A stretch of DNA of 8,036 nt, taken from NCBI GenBank assembly GCA_012961925.1, contig DTYK01000182.1, positions 1 through 8,036 on the forward strand. Reading direction: 5' to 3'. The translations under genes and the position numbers were made by a program. Source of the stretch: Candidatus Latescibacterota bacterium. GTDB lineage: Bacteria; Latescibacterota; MVCY01; DTYK01. The notes beneath the pieces were generated by a model. The model did no database searches. It saw nothing but the letters and a program-made list of their open reading frames with translations, and was not told the DNA's origin. Positions 6,222 through 8,036 of this stretch are shown in pieces; the first letter of the stretch is position 1; the number at the start of each line of letters is the position of its first letter.

Positions 6222-7382
6222 GTGCAAAAGGCAGTGATAGTGAGCGCAGTAAGAACGGCGGTGGGCAGGTTTGGAGGTGCGCTCAGGGATGTCTCGGCCC
6301 TTGATCTTGGTGCACTGGTGATTAAGACCGCCATTGAAAGGGTTGGCATCAGGCCGGATCAGGTCGATAAGGTAGTGATGGGGGAGGTCATCCAGACCAC
6401 CCCCGGTGGGAATCCAGCCAGGGAGGCAGCTCTTAAGGCTGGCCTGCCTGTCGAATCGACAGCATACACCATCAACATGAACTGCGCCTCCGGTCTTAAG
6501 GCGATTGCCATTGCGATGCAGGAGATCATGTTGGGCAACGGAGGGGTCATAGTGGCCGGTGGGATGGAGAATATGAACCAGGCGCCTTATCTGGTGGAGG
6601 GGAGCCGGTGGGGCTACCGTCTCGGAGATGGAGTACTGGTCGACATGCTTGCAACTTATGTTCTGGGTGGGATGGGGGAGATGGCCGAGAGGATGGCCGA
6701 AAAGTATAAAATCAGCAGGGAGGAACAGGATCTCTTCGCCTTCGGTAGCCATCAAAAGGCCCTGAAGGCAATAGAAGAAGGGAAGTTCGACGACGAGATC
6801 GTCCCGGTTGAAATACCCCAGCGGAAAGGCGAACCGGTCGTGTTCAGGAAAGATGAGTCTCCCAGGCCGGACACCAGTCCAGAAAAGCTTGCGGGGCTCA
6901 GGCCGGTCTTTAGAAAGGATGGTTCTGTGACCCCCGGTAACAGTTGCCCGATAAACGACGGAGCCGCTGCTGTAGTACTCGTCTCCGAAGAGAAGGCAAA
7001 AGAGTTAGGGCTTGAGTCCATCGGTACCCTTAAAGGGTGGGCAACCTGTGGGGTGGAGCCTTCTCTGATGGGAATCGGTCCGGTTCCGGCCACAAAAAAA
7101 GTCCTTCAGGAGACGGGGATCACACTGCAGGAGATCGATCTGATCGAGCTGAACGAGGCTTTTGCTGCTCAGGCCCTTTCAGTGATCCAGGAGCTGGGGC
7201 TTAAGGGAGAGAAGGTGAACGTCAATGGTGGTGCTATCGCCCTGGGTCATCCGATAGGAGCGACAGGGGCAAAACTTCTCACCACGCTACTTTACGAGAT
7301 GAGGCGGAGAGATTCCAGATACGGACTTGTCACCATGTGCATCGGGGGCGGTCAGGGGATAGCAGTGGTGGTGGAGAGATAG
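6222..7382 (+). CDS. Thiolase (acetyl-CoA C-acyltransferase family)
   Basis: This cytoplasmic enzyme cleaves 3-oxoacyl-CoA with CoA to acetyl-CoA and a shortened acyl-CoA, or runs in reverse to make acetoacetyl-CoA. Its 386 residues are normal for the AtoB/FadA/PcaF family. All catalytic elements are present: nucleophile Cys88 in NMNCASGLKAI (85-95), NEAF at 311-314, His343 in GGAIALGHPIGATGA (336-350), and the second Cys373 in CIGGGQG (373-379). The conserved substrate-binding stretch reads GNSCPINDGAAA (239-250), a known variant of the GNASGINDGA form. The gene lies between an IclR regulator and a GctA-type CoA-transferase, which favours a degradative role such as splitting an oxoadipyl- or other 3-oxoacyl-CoA over a biosynthetic acetoacetyl-CoA role. 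Sequence alone does not separate acetyl-CoA acetyltransferase, 3-ketoacyl-CoA thiolase and 3-oxoadipyl-CoA thiolase, so no gene symbol is given. Confidence 0.95.
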   Translation: MQKAVIVSAVRTAVGRFGGALRDVSALDLGALVIKTAIERVGIRPDQVDKVVMGEVIQTTPGGNPAREAALKAGLPVESTAYTINMNCASGLKAIAIAMQEIMLGNGGVIVAGGMENMNQAPYLVEGSRWGYRLGDGVLVDMLATYVLGGMGEMAERMAEKYKISREEQDLFAFGSHQKALKAIEEGKFDDEIVPVEIPQRKGEPVVFRKDESPRPDTSPEKLAGLRPVFRKDGSVTPGNSCPINDGAAAVVLVSEEKAKELGLESIGTLKGWATCGVEPSLMGIGPVPATKKVLQETGITLQEIDLIELNEAFAAQALSVIQELGLKGEKVNVNGGAIALGHPIGATGAKLLTTLLYEMRRRDSRYGLVTMCIGGGQGIAVVVER

Positions 7383-7430
7383 GGATTGGCAACAGGCTTT
7401 TTCCCTGGCCGTGGTCTTTACTGTAGCGTG

Positions 7431-7438
7431 AAAGGAGG
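7431..7438 (+). promoter_or_regulatory. Ribosome binding site fixing the GTG start of the CoA-transferase gene
   Basis: AAAGGAGG is a near-perfect Shine-Dalgarno sequence five bases before GTG 7444. The reading frame from there is open to the window edge, and the translation begins like other GctA-type alpha subunits. Confidence 0.8.
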
Positions 7439-7443
7439 ACGAG

Positions 7444-8036
7444 GTGAAGGCGAAGTTTGTCTCCCTGAAGGAGGCATGCTCCTTGATCAAGGATGGCGAT
7501 AGCATCGTCTGTCCGAGTTTTGGATACGAAAAGGTCTCTTTTGCCTTTATAAGAGAGCTGATCAGACAACGCAAAAGGGGTCTTTATCTCTACGGATCAG
7601 GGATGAACGTGGATGCCGACCTGCTCATAGGTGCCGGATGTGTCCAGAAGGCAGAGATCGGCTACATAGGCTTTGAGAACATAGGCCTGGCGCCCTGTTT
7701 CAGACGTATGGTTGCGGAAGGTAAGATTGAAGTGGAGGATTATTCCAATTTTATAATGACGATGCGGTTCTTTGCCGGAAGTATGGGCCTTCCTTACATG
7801 GCGATGCGCTCGGGGCTTGGCAGTGACATCCTCACCTACGCCAATCCGGATCATGTGAAACAGATAATCTGTCCGTTTACAGGTGAAAAGCTGTTGGGGG
7901 TGAGGGCTGTTAATCCAGACTGGGCCGTGCTCCATGTCCAGCGGGTGGATACAGAGGGGAATGTGAGCGTGGATGGACCTGTATACGACAATGTGGAGAA
8001 GGCAAAGTCGGCGAAGAGGATCATCATCACCTGCGA
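7444..8036 (+). CDS. CoA-transferase alpha subunit, GctA-like (3' end outside the window)
   Basis: From GTG 7444 the frame is open to the right edge: 197 codons plus two bases, against roughly 270-320 for complete family members. The translation matches the glutaconate CoA-transferase subunit A group (CoA_trans superfamily). Visible features are an opening SLKEACSLIKDGDSI (7-21), LYGSGMNVDADLLIGAGCV (49-67), the strongly typical EIGYIGFENIGLAPCFRR (71-88), EGKIEVEDYSNFIMTMRF (92-109) and GLPYMAMRSGLGSD (115-128). Relatives move CoA between acyl-CoA and free acids (glutaconate, 3-oxoadipate), and one branch, IpdA, opens rings in steroid breakdown. In this family the catalytic glutamate sits on the beta subunit, which should be encoded just beyond the edge. 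The gene starts 61 nt after the thiolase with no terminator between, so co-transcription is likely. Confidence 0.9.
   Translation, partial: MKAKFVSLKEACSLIKDGDSIVCPSFGYEKVSFAFIRELIRQRKRGLYLYGSGMNVDADLLIGAGCVQKAEIGYIGFENIGLAPCFRRMVAEGKIEVEDYSNFIMTMRFFAGSMGLPYMAMRSGLGSDILTYANPDHVKQIICPFTGEKLLGVRAVNPDWAVLHVQRVDTEGNVSVDGPVYDNVEKAKSAKRIIITC

Noticed and set aside
6102..6755. Antisense frame of 217 codons across the iclR-thiolase junction
   Set aside because: It overlaps two clear genes and its translation is His/Pro/Ser-rich without a domain.
1..8036. Mobile elements, CRISPR arrays, tRNA or rRNA genes
   Set aside because: No transposase, terminal inverted repeats, regularly spaced repeats or RNA gene signatures were seen; gaps between genes are all at most 205 nt.

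Overview
The window looks like an ordinary bacterial chromosome: dense, all genes on the + strand, good Shine-Dalgarno sites, ATG and GTG starts, and roughly 50-55% G+C by eye. No gene identifies the lineage. A compact arginine cluster beside an IclR / thiolase / GctA-type CoA-transferase group would suit a Desulfobacterota-like (former Deltaproteobacteria) or similar environmental bacterium. That placement is a guess.

Layout. (1) Positions 2-370 hold the 3' end of a PAP2-family membrane phosphatase. (2) Positions 371-524 are an intergenic leader with a good -35-like hexamer and a stem-loop ahead of argC. (3) Positions 525-5168 hold an arginine biosynthesis cluster, argC - argB - argD - argG, read in one direction with gaps of 15, 34 and 116 nt. 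(4) Positions 5169-5373 are a spacer with several alternative hairpins, followed by a clear promoter overlapped by palindromic ACAAC/GTTGT half-sites. (5) Positions 5374-8036 hold an IclR-family regulator, a thiolase (GTG start) and the first 197 codons of a CoA-transferase alpha subunit (GTG start) that runs off the right edge.

How the genes work together. ArgB phosphorylates N-acetylglutamate, ArgC reduces the acyl phosphate to the semialdehyde, and ArgD transaminates it to N-acetylornithine. ArgG acts later, joining citrulline and aspartate. The steps between ArgD and ArgG (deacetylation or transacetylation by ArgE/ArgJ, and carbamoylation by ArgF) and the last step (ArgH) are not encoded here, so the pathway must be completed elsewhere. 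The second block reads as a small catabolic operon under a local regulator. A CoA-transferase activates an organic acid and a thiolase cleaves a 3-oxoacyl-CoA, as in beta-ketoadipate or other 3-oxo-acid degradation. The substrate cannot be named from this window.

I found no mobile element, CRISPR array, tRNA or rRNA, and nothing that amounts to a new biological system. The points most worth a second look are the half-site array over the IclR promoter, the divergent phosphate-loop residues of ArgB, the in-frame insertion in ArgD, and the structured leaders before argC and iclR.
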